A stretch of 64,000 bases of DNA from Sporothrix humicola (lineage: Eukaryota; Ascomycota; Sordariomycetes; Ophiostomatales; Ophiostomataceae): contig WNYE01000039.1 in NCBI GenBank assembly GCA_021396245.1, positions 62,001 through 126,000 on the forward strand, given 5' to 3'. Numbering within the stretch: position 1 is the first letter of the stretch; the number at the start of each line of letters is the position of its first letter. The position numbers and the translations under genes were made by a program. The notes under the pieces were generated by a model. The model made no database searches. It was not told the DNA's origin and saw only the letters and a program-made list of their open reading frames with translations. Positions 11,855-23,385 of the stretch are shown here, piece after piece.

Positions 11855-12593
11855 GCATGTTTATGATCTTGTTTATGATCATGTTTATAGACATGTTGCG
11901 GATGGGCTGGCTTTAATGACACGACAAAAAGTTATGGCAACGAAGATGTAAACAAAAACGGGGGAAAGGGAACATGGACGTGCTGGTCAGGGCAGGATGG
12001 CACGATACACGATGCAGGCTTGGCTTGGAAAGCACGACAGGAGGCGGGCTGGTTACATGAACATACATTGTGAGGTGACGAGCGACGTTGGGCTTTTTTG
12101 GGCTTTTTTCACATTTGACATGTTGGAAGGGCGACTTGCCTAGCCTCTTTCTTTCCCTTTTCTGTTGCCCTGTATTTCTGATTCCCACTTTGAAAAGAAC
12201 GGCGGAAGCTCTCGGCGCAGTGTATTATAGTATATAGGAGAACCCAAGGCGAAATGACATCTCTCTCTACTTTTCTTATTCTTAATTTCTTTCCTTCCTT
12301 TTTCGTCTTGTGCAATGTTCCGCGGTTGAAGCGTGCTGGTATTTGTGTGGATGCAACTCGGCATCATGTGTATATATATATGTATGTCATCTCCGATAAT
12401 CTGGATATTTAATCCAGACCTTGTTGAAACTTGTGTCCTCCCAAGCTGCCTTTCGTCTCGTCTGTTTTTCTTTTGTCTATATGTGTGTGAAATCCAAAAT
12501 AAATGTAAATAATCATGCGTAGTACCCAGACTCCGTCCAATAGTTATGGTATTTTTGTTGTTGTTTTCTTCCTCGATCCGCCCCTTGCTTCCT
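11855..12593. other. Convergent spacer between RRM gene and MTD1
   Basis: It holds both 3' UTRs, the 12-nt repeats described separately, and a short TA dinucleotide run near 12,370-12,382. No gene is seen. Confidence 0.5.
11857..11892 (+). repeat. Three 12-nt direct repeats in the 3' UTR
   Basis: Three adjacent 12-nt units, ATGTTTATGATC, TTGTTTATGATC and ATGTTTATAGAC, begin two bases after the stop codon of the RRM gene. Confidence 0.85.
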
Positions 12594-13635
12594 CTACTCC
12601 TTCTTGGCCGTGGCTCGGCTGTTGGCCGCAAGGCGCACCAGGTTCCGCAGCAGCACCGCAATCGTCACCTTGCCCACCGACGGCACGTAGATCGACGCCT
12701 TCTCCTTGACCGCAGGGCCGTCAAAGTTGCGGAACGACGAAAAGTTGATGCACACCGCGCCGTCGCGCAGCAGCTCCGTCGGCACCTTGAAGCCCTCGGC
12801 CGGCACGCCGCCAATGACAACGTCCGACAGCGGCAGACACTGCTCCAGACCAAAGTCGGCGCCTTTGTCGACGACCTGGTGCCGCGGCTGGCGGATGCCC
12901 TTGCCGCGCGTAAAGACCTGCGTGCCCGTCAGGTCGACCGAGTAGACGGTGGCGCCGTCGTTGGCGAGCAGCGCGGCAAGCGGGCGGCCGTTGACCTCGG
13001 AGCGGTTGATGACGGTGATGGTCTTGCCGTAGAGGCGGTTGCCGTACGGAATGACCGTGTTGTAGACGTGCAGGTGCTCCAGAATCTTGACGACGGCGAG
13101 GGGCGTGCAGGGCAGGATGGACTTGAGCTGGTTGGCGGGCGCGTCCAGGAAGCGGATGTTGTGGTACATGTTGTAGAGGTAGCGGTGGCAGAGGCCCTCG
13201 ACGTCCTTTTCGAGCGAGACGGTCTCCTGGATGTAGCGGTCGTGGGTCGGGTTGCCCGGGAAGATGGGATAGTAGACGATGATGCCGTCGACGGCGGCGT
13301 CGGCATTGGCGGCCATGATGGCCTCCTCAAGGGCTTCCTTGTCGACACGGTGCAGCTCAAAAGCGAAGCCACTGACTTGTTAGTACCCAAGCACATAAAA
13401 TATAAAATAGACGAGTACCCTAGCTGACTCACTTCTCCTGACAGGTCTTCTGCGACCACTCGGCGTACTTGACGGCGGCCGGGTCGTCGTTGGCCAGGAA
13501 CGCCGCCAGGCACAGCTGCCGCTCAATGCCGTTCTCCTTGAGGAAGGCCTCGCGGGTGTCCTTGACCTCAGTCAAGAGGTTCTTGGCGATGCTGTCGGCA
13601 AGGATGACCTTGCAAGTCTTGGGAACGTCGGCCAT
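12594..13635 (-). CDS. MTD1: Methylenetetrahydrofolate dehydrogenase (NAD+), Mtd1-type
   Basis: Two exons on the minus strand, 13635-13433 and 13371-12594, join in phase (GTGAGT donor, TACTAAC branch, CAG acceptor) to give 326 aa, the usual length for yeast-type Mtd1. The enzyme is cytosolic and oxidises 5,10-methylene-THF to 5,10-methenyl-THF with NAD+, feeding one-carbon units to purine synthesis. Visible family blocks are the N-terminal VILADSIAKNLL, the catalytic-domain segment DGIIVYYPIFP with RYIQETV, a PCTPLAVVKILEH motif, and the Rossmann entry GKTITVINRSEVNGRPLAALL. The C-terminal strand is VGKVTIAVLLRN. It shares a 986-bp divergent promoter region with MMS19. The long plus-strand open frame over this gene is a composition shadow. 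Confidence 0.93.
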
Positions 13636-14621
13636 GATGGATGTGGTGGAGGGTGTCGTGAAGGGGGTATCAAGAAATGGGTCTGTAAGTCGAACAGTCA
13701 GTAATCAGAAAGGCCAATTGACTATGTGACACATAGGCGAGTAGAGTTGTACGGCTATGGCGCAAAACTCACATGCAAAAGTTGAAGCTTTTTTGGAGTC
13801 GAAATTTGGAGAGAATTTCTGATTCGGGACAATCGCGGCGATGAAAAGAATTCGGTTTGCAAAGTTATGCGACAGCAACGACAGTTTCGAGAGAAGCGGG
13901 TTCAAAGTCCGAGTGCATGCCCAAATGCATTATATACCTCGTCGTCGTGGTTCCCTTTCCGTGTTTTTTCTGCAACAGCGGGAAGAGGAAACGGCATCCA
14001 AACTTTCAACTTTTACAAAATGCGCCAGAAAAAAAAATATTGTACGCAAAACAATGCGGGACAAATAGGCCTAAAATTTTACGTCTTGCCGCGCCAGTAG
14101 CGACTTCCCGCGCCAGCCTTGGACGCCATACATTGGACTGAGAGTAATAAGTAGTCAACAAAGAAAGAGCGACCGGCCTGTTCGCCCCGACTACGGAGAC
14201 ACAGCGGGTTGCGCCTTCCCAATTTTTTTTTATTTGGCTGCTTTCAAAGCTTTTTCTGCGCTTTTACTGCCCCTCCCCCACTGAGGCCTTATCGCTTATC
14301 AGCTTCTCTTAGGCACGGTCCAGGTACCGATTGTGCCCGAAGAGCCGCAAAAAGGTACATCGGCCCCAGTTCCCTGTGAGCCTCCAGCGAACCCCAGTGC
14401 TGTGATTTTCAATATGCAAAATCTCGTCATCTGAAAGAAGCAAGAGGCTACGACGTACTACCTTCCGTCGCATATACGGTACACACTCGGACCTGCTTAT
14501 AATATCACGCGAGCTGCCGCGCCGACAGCCCCTTTTACTTTTGGGACGGAAACCAATTCACACACGGCACGGTCACCTTTCTCTCTCATATTTCCTCTAA
14601 CCTCTCCCCTCTTCCGTCACA
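13636..14621. promoter_or_regulatory. Divergent promoter region, MTD1 / MMS19
   Basis: This is the shared upstream region of two oppositely directed genes. It contains two direct copies of CCGCGCCAG, at 14089-14097 and 14108-14116, the second preceded by TT (TTCCCGCGCC). The MMS19 side ends in a CT-rich leader. Confidence 0.5.
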
Positions 14622-17600
14622 ATGGCCGACTTCGCCTCGCTGGCCACAAGCTACGTGCTGGCCGATGAAGAGGACGAACAGCGGCGGCTAGCCGGTGAGG
14701 CTGCAGATGGTAAGATATATTGGCTTCCGAGGGACCTTTCTTCAAGATCTATTCACTAACTTTTGCCTAGGCATCAAGAGTGCGCCGCGAAAGAGCGCTG
14801 CCGTTCTCGGCTGGGCGCAGTCCATTAACCAGTGGATGCCGACCGGTGGTGACGATTCCGACAGCGATGTGATTGTCCGAGCAAAGGGTACGTCGCTCTC
14901 TTATTACACTCTCGTACCATTGAGTACAAACACTAATTCCATGCAGCTCTAGGATTCCTTGCGTCTACTCTAGAGGTTCTGGATAAAGATGTCCTCCGTG
15001 TCGAGCAAGGTATGTTTATATCACGATAGTTCATATGTTTTCGTATTTATAAGCAACAACTCTAACATTATGTCTTCTCAGTCGAGCATCTTATTGCATT
15101 CTTTGGCGCTATGTTCGCCATCGACCACAAGGCCGGCATCCTGGCCGCATCAACAGCATTGCGTTGCCTCTGCATAATGACGCAGTTCCGACCAACAATG
15201 GCCCCGGCCGTTCTTTCACATGTCAGCAAGCTTGGTGAGGACTTCCGTCTGCAGGTTCCGGCAACACGGCGAGCCATCTATGATCTGATCGCCCTTCTTG
15301 TCCGCAACGATGCTGCTCTCAAGAGCTTGAGCGAGGCCAGTGGCGCCAATGGCCAGTTCCTCGTCGACCTTTTGGCATTGTGTCGCCACGAGCGTGACCC
15401 AGACAACCTGTTGCGGTGGTTTGCCATCTTGCGGCGAGTTCTTGAGCGTTATGGTCCGCCAGCGCTCTCCACCTCCGTCGCCGAGGAGGTCTTCAAGGTC
15501 GCCTCGGACTACTTCCCCATTTCCATGCGCTCGTCCGCCACACCAGCTGGAACGACCGTCGACGACCTCAAGACGGCTCTGCGCGGCGTTTTTGCTGCAA
15601 GCTCACTAGCTGCGACGCCCGTCTTTGATTTCCTGCTGCAGAAGATGGACCAGGGCGACGCTCTCACAGTCTCCGTCAAGGTGGACATTCTGAGCACCAT
15701 CCACGCCTGTATTGCAGCCTTCCCCAACCCAGCGCAGACTGTCGTGCCGCACACCAGCCGCATCTGGAACTCGCTCAAGTACGAAGTGCGTCACGGTGAT
15801 GTTCCCGAAACGATCGACGGCACCCTCCAAGTGATCCAGGCCATTTCTACGAGATTGAGCCGTGGCAGCAGCAGCGATGACGGCAGCGTAGTGTCGGCTG
15901 AGGATGCCGCCTTCCTCAAAGACTTTGTCGGCTATGTTCTGGCCGACTGCATCAGCGATCTATCCAACTCTACCTTCACAACGCCTGCCGGCCGCCTGCT
16001 CACCAGCACCATGCTCGGCGGATTGGGTGCCTACAACCTGATGATCAGCTCTGTCATCGGCACCGTAAAGAAGGATCTGCAGCAGGCGCAGACAGCAAAC
16101 CACACACGCGACCTGGTCGGCGTCCTCAACCTTGTTCTGCGGACGCGCCATGCCCTTGTAAAGGCCACCGACAGCAATGCCACCACAACTCCGTCTACCT
16201 CTGCAACTGAGGCCGAGTTCCACACCCATGACGACTCCATCGTCGGTCTACTAGACAGTGTATACCTGCGTCTCTGGAATAACACCCTCAAAGACGACAC
16301 GGTAGCAACACCCACGCCTCAAGATCCCGTTGTCCTCAACGAAGTCATCCGCGGCCTGGCTGCTCTGATTGCCCAGCGCGGCCCCCGTCCTGCTGAATCT
16401 TCCTCCAAGTCCCCACGGCCACTGCTATGCACACCTGCACAGTGCGCGCGCATTTTCGAGACGCTCGCCCCACGGATCCTGGTGTCGTACTCGTCTGCTT
16501 CCCAGCAAGGTGCCGCCGATGAGGGCCTGTCACAGACCGAGTTCCTCACCATTGCCCATGAGGCCATGACAGCACTTCAGACAGCTACGGCCGTTTACCC
16601 AGAAGGCTACACCTACCTCGTGGAGCGGACAGTCATGTCGATTGCCGGCAGCCCCAGTGGCCCCATCTCCTCCTACTCGCTCGTGGCCCTTTCATCCTCT
16701 GCAGAGTCTCTGTCGGCTCTGCGTGATACCCTTTCCCGTGTCGCCTACATTGGCTGCTCGACCATCCCCTCTGTTGCCGAAGACCCTGAGAGCAGTAGCA
16801 AGGCTCTCTTCCACTTCTTGACGCTGACACAAGCGCTCTTCACCGCCTTGGAGCGCCTGCTTGACGCCAAGGCCTCCTTCCAGGCGGCTAATGCCGTCCT
16901 GTCCGGCATCTACGGTGCTGCCCTCAACCTGCGGGATGCCTTCTCTCAGCGCGGTGTCGGCCCCGAAAAGGCAAAGAAGGCGGTTGCGCCTGCTTCTGAA
17001 CAGACGACAGAGTCTCCCGAAGAGACCGAGACGCTGCAGAAGCTGTTCCAGGCATACGTCAACGAAGCAACATCCATCGTGCGCCGTCTCTACCTGCGTG
17101 CAACGGCCGTCAGCGCAAACCAGGAGCTCAGTCTCAGTGCCGATTTTGAGCGCACCATCGCCTCATCGCTTACCCTCGACGACCAGGACGAGTACCTGCA
17201 CCAGATCGCCGGCCTGGCAACATTTGTCGTCCGAGACCTCAGCGAGGAGCAGCAAAAGGAGGCCAAGCTGAATGAGGCAGCATTTAACCTCTTCCACGCC
17301 GACTATACCGGACCGTTGTCGTTCTTCCACAGCTCGCAGGACGGCAGAGCCGATGTCCTGTCTCTGGGCATCCTCAAGGGCCTCTGGCCATCCGCTATGG
17401 CATCTTTGGTGAGTCAGAAGGAAAGCAGTTTATGTGATAATAGGCACCCGCTAACAGTACAGACCGACCTTAACATATCTCCCCTCAACCTCCTTGACGA
17501 CTACGAAACGCTCGACGCCCTGCCGCCACGCACTCGTCTCGTCCGCAACACGATCGCCACTGTAGTGGCCAACAAGTACTCGGCCGCCGCCAGCATCGGC

Positions 17601-18524
17601 CCCAGCAAGGTCCAGTACCCAGGCAACCAGGTAGCATGGCAGTCAACGGTCGAGGCTGTCAAGGCCAAGCTGGAGGGCGACAGCTCGACTCTGACACCCC
17701 ACCGGTTCGCACGTCTCGTCGCCATTGCCGCCGGCGCCTTTGCCCGTCTGGACAAGGACTCCAAGGCATTGGCAAGTCTGCTCGTGTTTGCGCCAGCCAA
17801 GTACGCCGAGGCGAGCCCCGAAAAGAACCTGAGGGCCGCCCAGCAAATGGCCCGCATTTTGAGCGGCCTGCTCGTGTCCGACCGCACCCTGTCGACCGAC
17901 GACCACGCCGTAGTCAAGTCCATCTACAAGCAGTGGGTCTATGGCCAGACCGTCAAGGCTTTGCTGCCGCTCGCATTCCCGCGCAAAGCTGCCGATGCCA
18001 CGGAACAAGAAGTCGAGGCCGCCCGCCGTGCCAGCACTGTGCACACCATTGCCATTCTCGCCCTCGTCCGCGGCATGCCTTTTTCGGTGTACGAGGATGA
18101 TGTTGCGGCCACCGACGGAAACTCACTGGTCCGCGTGCTCGTCGCAGCTGCCACGACGCTCGTGCCCCAGTGGGGCGATGTTGCCGTCGCCCTGCGTGTA
18201 CTGTCGGCCATTGTCACCGCCAACCGCGCCGACGCCGTCCGCAGCCACCTCAAGACCGTCATCGATGCCTCCATCCGCGTCTTCTCCTCAGCGGGGCCGG
18301 CGGCCCTCAAGGTTTCGCCCGCCACACCGCCGCCGCCACCCGCTTCCCGAAAGGAGGCTCTGCTGCTCGTCTCCCAGCTGCCGGCCCACTATGAAGAGGG
18401 TCTGCTGCTTCCGTACGAGCCCCGGCTGGTGCGGGCCCTCGCCGCCGCCTGTGGCGACCGGGTGCGCGAGATCCGCGAAGTGGCACAAAAGGCGCGAGAG
18501 AACTGGGCCAAAGTGGCTATTTGA
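14622..18524 (+). CDS. MMS19: MMS19/Met18, cytosolic Fe-S targeting and DNA-metabolism scaffold
   Basis: Five exons, 14622-14709, 14771-14887, 14947-15009, 15082-17408 and 17463-18524, join in phase to give 1218 aa. Mms19 is a HEAT-repeat scaffold of the CIA targeting complex that delivers iron-sulfur clusters to helicases and polymerases of repair and replication. The N-terminal family signature is clear across exons 3-4: GFLASTLEVLD, HLIAFFGAMF, and then AIDHKAGILAASTALRCL, followed by RRAIYDLIALLV. The rest is alpha-helical repeat sequence, and the C terminus has a typical last HEAT unit around CGDRVREIREVAQKARENW. The last intron (17409-17462) is 54 nt with no in-frame stop. Three small exons are packed at the 5' end. 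The 3' end converges on SPC2 with 408 bp between stops. Confidence 0.92.
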
Positions 18525-18932
18525 GAGGTAGGAGCGGTTATAAGTGATTGGATTTATGGTGGAATTTATTTTGCATTTAAAAGGCGTTTGTGCGGCATTT
18601 AGAATTATTTATAAATTTATATCAATATTTTATTTCACACCGTTGTCTTATTTATATGTATGAAAGATAAACCAAAAGAAATATGCAGAGAAACAAATAC
18701 GAATAAAGTCATACACGGCGTCAGGTAGAAGCAATAGATCCATTGGATTTTCACATTCACTTTCAATACGAGAGAGGCAGGACAATGTCTGTATGTTTAC
18801 TTGTTTCAGTCAACCCAAATATATCCAACCAAAATACCAGGCCCGCATGGAACACCTTCGCAACAAAGTAAAGCAAAAGAACAACCGAATCCGCTACTCG
18901 TTACACAATTTTCATCTGTCTTCATCGCCCCC
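18525..18932. other. Convergent spacer MMS19 / SPC2
   Basis: AT-rich 3' UTR sequence of both genes; no gene is seen. Confidence 0.5.
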
Positions 18933-19789
18933 TTATGCGGCCTTGGGCGTCTTTCTGCGCTTGCCGGCCTTCTTGCCAACCGTTCCCGTAGCCACCGCAG
19001 AGTCGCTCTCGCTCGCATCGGCACCGGCGCCCGCTGCCAGCATCTCCAGCACAGCCGGGCTGTACGCTGCTTGTGAGGAGGTCGAGTTCGGGGCATCAGT
19101 CGCAGCCGTCGGGCCAGAAGGAGCAGCACCGTCAGCGCCGGCCACGCGCTTCGGGTCGGCCTGGCCAATAGCGGGCACGGCAGTGGCGAGCACGGTCTGG
19201 AAGGGCGCAGCAATAAAGCTGCCGGCGCTGTCAAACCACTCGGAGAAGGGGCGGTTGATGGAGATTTTCTGGGGGGCTTTGGAGGAAGGGGAGGTGATGG
19301 TGATGTCGACGTTGTAGGTGGGCGTGTACTTTTCGGTGGATGTAGCAATGGAGATCTGACCAGTTAGCGAGCGCAGCGAGGACACAAAGAAAAGCGAGGA
19401 TATAGACTTACGGTCTCGCCTGACGGCGACTTGCCGACGTAGACGGTGTTGCCTTCGACGTTGCGGGCCCAAAAGGTCAGGGCGGCGTTGAGGGCCATGT
19501 AGACGACGACGGCGACGGCGGAGTAGTACTTTGTGCCATCAAAGCCGAGCTTGTAGTCCCAGAAAAAGCAGGCGACGGCCACCGACAAGGCTCCATAACC
19601 AAGTGCAAGGCGGACGTCGGTCAGACGGTGGGACTGGACAAACTTGAGGGAGTTGAGGTAGTTGGGGATGGCATCGTCGGAGGTGTTCTTGAGGTCTGCA
19701 GGGGTTAGCGCAAAGCAGACTTTCATGACAAATAGATACCAGGAGTACTCACCCGCCAGATTGTAGACGGCAATCTTTCCTTCCGACAT
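18933..19789 (-). CDS. SPC2: Signal peptidase complex subunit 2 (SPC2/SPC25)
   Basis: Three exons on the minus strand, 19789-19753, 19695-19412 and 19355-18933, give 247 aa with GTGAGT and GTAAGT donors. Spc2 is a non-catalytic ER-membrane subunit of signal peptidase that links it to the Sec61 translocon. The protein shows the family plan: a short N-terminal cytosolic part (MSEGKIAVYNLA, then DDAIPNYL), the LTDVRLALGY segment leading into two close hydrophobic segments (about residues 60-105) with FWDYKLGF between them, and a cytosolic beta-rich part with TPTYNVDITI and INRPFSEWFDSAG. A Ser/Ala-rich, basic tail ending in KKAGKRRKTPKAA is longer than in yeast. It is divergent from EMC3, with only 438 bp between the two ATGs. 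Confidence 0.88.
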
Positions 19790-20227
19790 GGTGGCGGTTG
19801 TGAAGAGGTGGTTGCTGTCGAGAGTGTTGTGACGTTGTCGTGTCGTTCTCGATCGCGCACCGCTGGACGCTTTTTTGGAGAGATGTGGCTACTTTGGATG
19901 CAACGCTGAAGGAGCAATGGGGAGCTCCAATCGACGCGCCGCACACTAGTGTCGCTGCACCTGCCGCTGGTGGCAGTCGACTTTCAGGAGGTTTTAGCGC
20001 ATTATGCCCCTATTTGTGGCTTGCGTTTGGAGAGCCACAACTGATCCGCCGCCAAAATACCCCAAAATGCCAGGAGCTCCTTTTTCCTCGCATTCAATCG
20101 TCAGCGACACGGATCGTCTGAATAGCCTCACCAAACGACCACGACCACAGCCCGTCGCCTGTCGCCATCTCCAGCGCATCACATACAGATTCAACACAGG
20201 CTTTCGCTCGATTGATTGTTGCCCACC
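19790..20227. promoter_or_regulatory. Compact divergent promoter, SPC2 / EMC3
   Basis: These 438 bp serve as the upstream region of two ER membrane machinery genes. I could not identify a convincing unfolded-protein-response element by eye. Confidence 0.55.
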
Positions 20228-21130
20228 ATGTCGCAGGTCCCCATCCAGTCGATCCCGCGGGATCCCCAGCTCCTGTGAGTCCCTCGATCTCTATCCATTC
20301 AGTCGACCACCACTAACCCCCTCTCTCAGGTACTGGATCCTCTTCCCTATCACGGTTGTCATGATCTTGACCGGCGTCCTCCGCCACTACGCCAACGTCC
20401 TCATGGCCGCCGCCCCGAAAAAGGTCGAGCAGCGCGCCCTCCGCGAACAGCGCTCCATGCTGCACGGCGTCAACGTCCGCACAAACCACCACGTGCTGTC
20501 GGGCCGCTCCTTCAACACGCGCCGCGACAATCTGGTCAGCAACTACGAGTCTGGCGCGTACCTCAAGGCGCCCGAGAACCGCGGCCAGGCGCCGCCGAAC
20601 CCCATGACAGACCCCAACGCCATGGACGGCATGATGGGCATGATGAAGGGCAACATGGCCATGATCATCCCAAACACTCTGATCATGAGCTGGATTAATG
20701 CATTCTTCAGTGGATACGTCATTAGTGAGTGCTAAGTGTCTTTGTTGTTTCCCCGTGAAGTTTTATTTATTGTCTAACCCTACTAGTGAAACTCCCGTTC
20801 CCCCTCACAATCAAGTTCAAGAGCATGCTCCAAGCCGGCGTCGCCACGCGCGACATGGATGCCCGGTGGATGTCCAGCATCAGCTGGTACTTTTTGTGCA
20901 TCTTTGGCCTGCAGTCCGTCTTCAATTTCCTGCTCGGCAACGAGAACGCCGCCAGCCAAATGGCCCAGCAAATGGGCCAGATGGGACCCCAGATGCCCCA
21001 GATGGGCGCCCCCGGCCAGGACCCGGACAAGCAGTTTTTGGCCGAGGTCGAGAACCTGGCTGTCGTCGAGCACTACTCGGTGCTAGACAATGTCGAGCAG
21101 CGCCTGCTCAGCCGTGCCGGTAAAGCATAA
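20228..21130 (+). CDS. EMC3: ER membrane protein complex subunit 3 (insertase core)
   Basis: Three exons, 20228-20274, 20330-20724 and 20787-21130, join in phase to give 261 aa, a standard EMC3 length. EMC3 belongs to the Oxa1/YidC/Get1 superfamily and forms the membrane-insertion groove of the EMC. The three expected membrane segments are present: YWILFPITVVMIL after the N-terminal IPRDPQLL, IPNTLIMSWINAFFSG running into the conserved KLPFPLTIKFK, and SSISWYFLCIFGLQSVF. Two cytosolic loops are very rich in methionine (around MDGMMGMMKGNMAM, and a Gln/Met repeat near 20,956-21,010); methionine-rich loops in EMC3 are thought to guide hydrophobic clients. The last exon ends with LLSRAGKA. The gene converges on RPC8. 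Confidence 0.93.
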
Positions 21131-21440
21131 GTTATAGGGGGCATGAGATACGGTGCTTTCGAGAAGCAGATGACGGAAGTGTATATAGGTGGAACCCGGG
21201 ATATCTGGAAAACCGGGAGACCTGGGAATGGTGGCTCCCGAGGCTCCGAAACCAGAATAATAAGCAAAAGGCCCCAGACGGCCAAAAGCATTGCATATAG
21301 ATCACCCGAATGGAGTTCTCTTTTTTTGTACCCCGCCCGTCCTGTTGTTGATTCTGTATCGGGCTGGTGCTCGGCTTGCCGCTTATAGTGTCCCGTTGTT
21401 TTTGTGACCTGGGACGTCGTCTCATCGGTCGCCTGCACCC
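21131..21440. other. Convergent spacer EMC3 / RPC8
   Basis: Short 310-bp spacer holding both 3' UTRs; nothing else is seen. Confidence 0.5.
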
Positions 21441-22320
21441 TCACTCGTCCCACCAGATGCACACGCCCAGGCCGGGGTCTTTCATGCTTCCGCGGATCCG
21501 GTATGGCGGGTTGCGCCGCTCGTCGGGCTCTTCGCCGCGCTCAATCGGTTTGGTGGGTGTCTGGTCGTGCCACTCCTCGTCAATCACCCGGAACCGCACC
21601 ATTTCGTGGTTGTCGTAGTACATGCGCGTGTCCTCAATGTTCCACACCCACAGCTGCTGGTTCATGTCGCTGCGTCTGTTAGCAGGCAGCCCGATATGTC
21701 GTGTTCTGGAGAGAGACTCACTATTCTGCCTCGTCTGGCAGCTCGTCGAAAGGAACCAGGATATCGTCAAAGAAGTCGGTGCGCACTAAGGAGTTAGACA
21801 TGGCAAACGAATGACAGATATTCGGAAGGCTTCATGACATACAGTGAATGCCATTAGGACTGCAGCTGCTGATACGGGCAAACATCACCTCGCCCTTGAA
21901 CGGATGGAAGACAACAAGGCGGAATTCAACTACACTGTTAGAACAAATTGGGTAAAGTTGGGTTTATACCATGGGGCCAAGGCTTACCATTGACATTCAC
22001 GAAGCCATCACCGTGACCGATCAGACCCTCGGATGTCCACAGAAGATCGTAGAGGCAGATGCAGAGACCAATCTTCTGGATCACCTTGTTGGCATACTTG
22101 GCGTTGATGTTGTCCTCGATCGCATGGATACTCCGCTTGGAGAAGTCGTTTGGATCGATCCGAACCAGGTCGGCAATTTTGGTCTGAGGTGTGTTAGTAA
22201 AAACCTCTTCTCTACTGACACAAGCCTTTACACAAATCCTCACTTTTTCAATCGAGAATATGGACATCAACGAAGAGGATAGGACGAGGATGACTAGGAG
22301 ATACTCACAAGAATGAACAT
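21441..22320 (-). CDS. RPC25: RNA polymerase III subunit RPC8 (Rpc25)
   Basis: Five exons on the minus strand, 22320-22309, 22183-21988, 21929-21843, 21785-21722 and 21669-21441, give 195 aa. The first coding exon is only four codons (MFIL). RPC8 is the Rpb7-like stalk subunit of RNA polymerase III and helps initiation on tRNA and 5S genes. The Rpb7-N part (TKIADLVRIDPNDF, then AIEDNINAKYANKVI and LCICLYDLLW) is followed by the Rpc25 OB-fold part with FRLVVFHPFKGE, the invariant CSPNGIH, FFDDILVPFDELP and WVWN. It ends with the family-typical GSMKDPGLG...WW. Every junction restores a codon in phase, which supports the model strongly. Confidence 0.92.
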
Positions 22321-23385
22321 GGTGAGGAGATTTCGTAGAGCTCGGGTCTTAAACAGACAAGTACCCGGTGTCCCTGGAGCCGACTGGAACTGTATAATTG
22401 CAATATTGACCGTTAAAGCTCAAGAATCGTCAAAGAAGTTCAACAGCCGACTGCAGTCATCACCGGTTTTTGGAGGGGGACGACTGAAAAAAAGTTACAG
22501 TGGAGCTTTAGCTGCCTCGCGCCCGCCAGTGTCACCTGTATTTTTAGCCGTTTAGGTAACGCGCCATAATTCTGCCGCGTACTAGATAAGCCAGAAACGA
22601 CAAATTTCTGACCGCCTTTGACGCGCTCGGCCGCTCCTTCCTCATTGTGCCACCAAAAACCCGTTTTCCAAGGCCCCATAAAATTTCTGGTTTTGCCCTT
22701 CTGACCCAAAATCTCCCCCATCAAGGCTTCAACCGAAAAACCTCGACACTTTTTGTTCGAGTATCGTATCTCGACGCACCATCCTCCCTTTTCCTGGGAC
22801 CCTCCGCCATCACCATCGACACGGGTTCTCTTCCATTTCCTTTTTGTTCGTCTCTAGAGAGTGGCTATTGCGAGCCGCTTATATTTATTATCATTGCTGC
22901 TCGATCGGCCCTGACAACTTCGATTCTGTCATTTCTCCCCTTCCCATCGTCGTTCAAGATCTCTTTGTTTTCTTCCCCCATCCCTATCCGAGTCTCCGGT
23001 ATCAGAGCCAGTGCTGGTACTAGTTCTTGATCTCGGATACCATTGCTACCATTGAACTTCTCTGCAAACTTCGCTTCCTACCTGATCGTCAAGCTACACA
23101 CATATCTACACTACCTCATTTGTCGCTGTGCGGTAACTGCGTTGCACAATAGAAGCAAAATAGGCTTCTCGTTCGCCTTTCGAGGTCTCGCAAACTCCTG
23201 TGGCTAGCCGCCTCTTTGTGTTTGAGGGGACTTTGACTCCGCGTCTCAACATAGTGTTGATTTCGCTCGACCTTGTCTATCTCTCTCTTCCTGTTTTGTC
23301 TTCTCTCTCTTCAGTTGTTCTGAATCCCCAGTTGCGTTCTCATTTGTTTTCTTTATCTGGGCCATAGTACATTGCATCATCGACA
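22321..23385. promoter_or_regulatory. Divergent promoter region, RPC25 / NUFIP1-like gene
   Basis: This 1,065-bp shared upstream region is strongly CT-rich on the plus strand from about 22,750, indicating a long leader for the NUFIP1-like gene. No other coding frame is convincing. Confidence 0.5.

Noticed and set aside
12546..13427. 293-codon plus-strand open frame over MTD1
   Set aside because: It is antisense to a clear conserved enzyme; Val/Arg/Asp-rich composition and lack of any motif mark it as a shadow of GC-ending codons.
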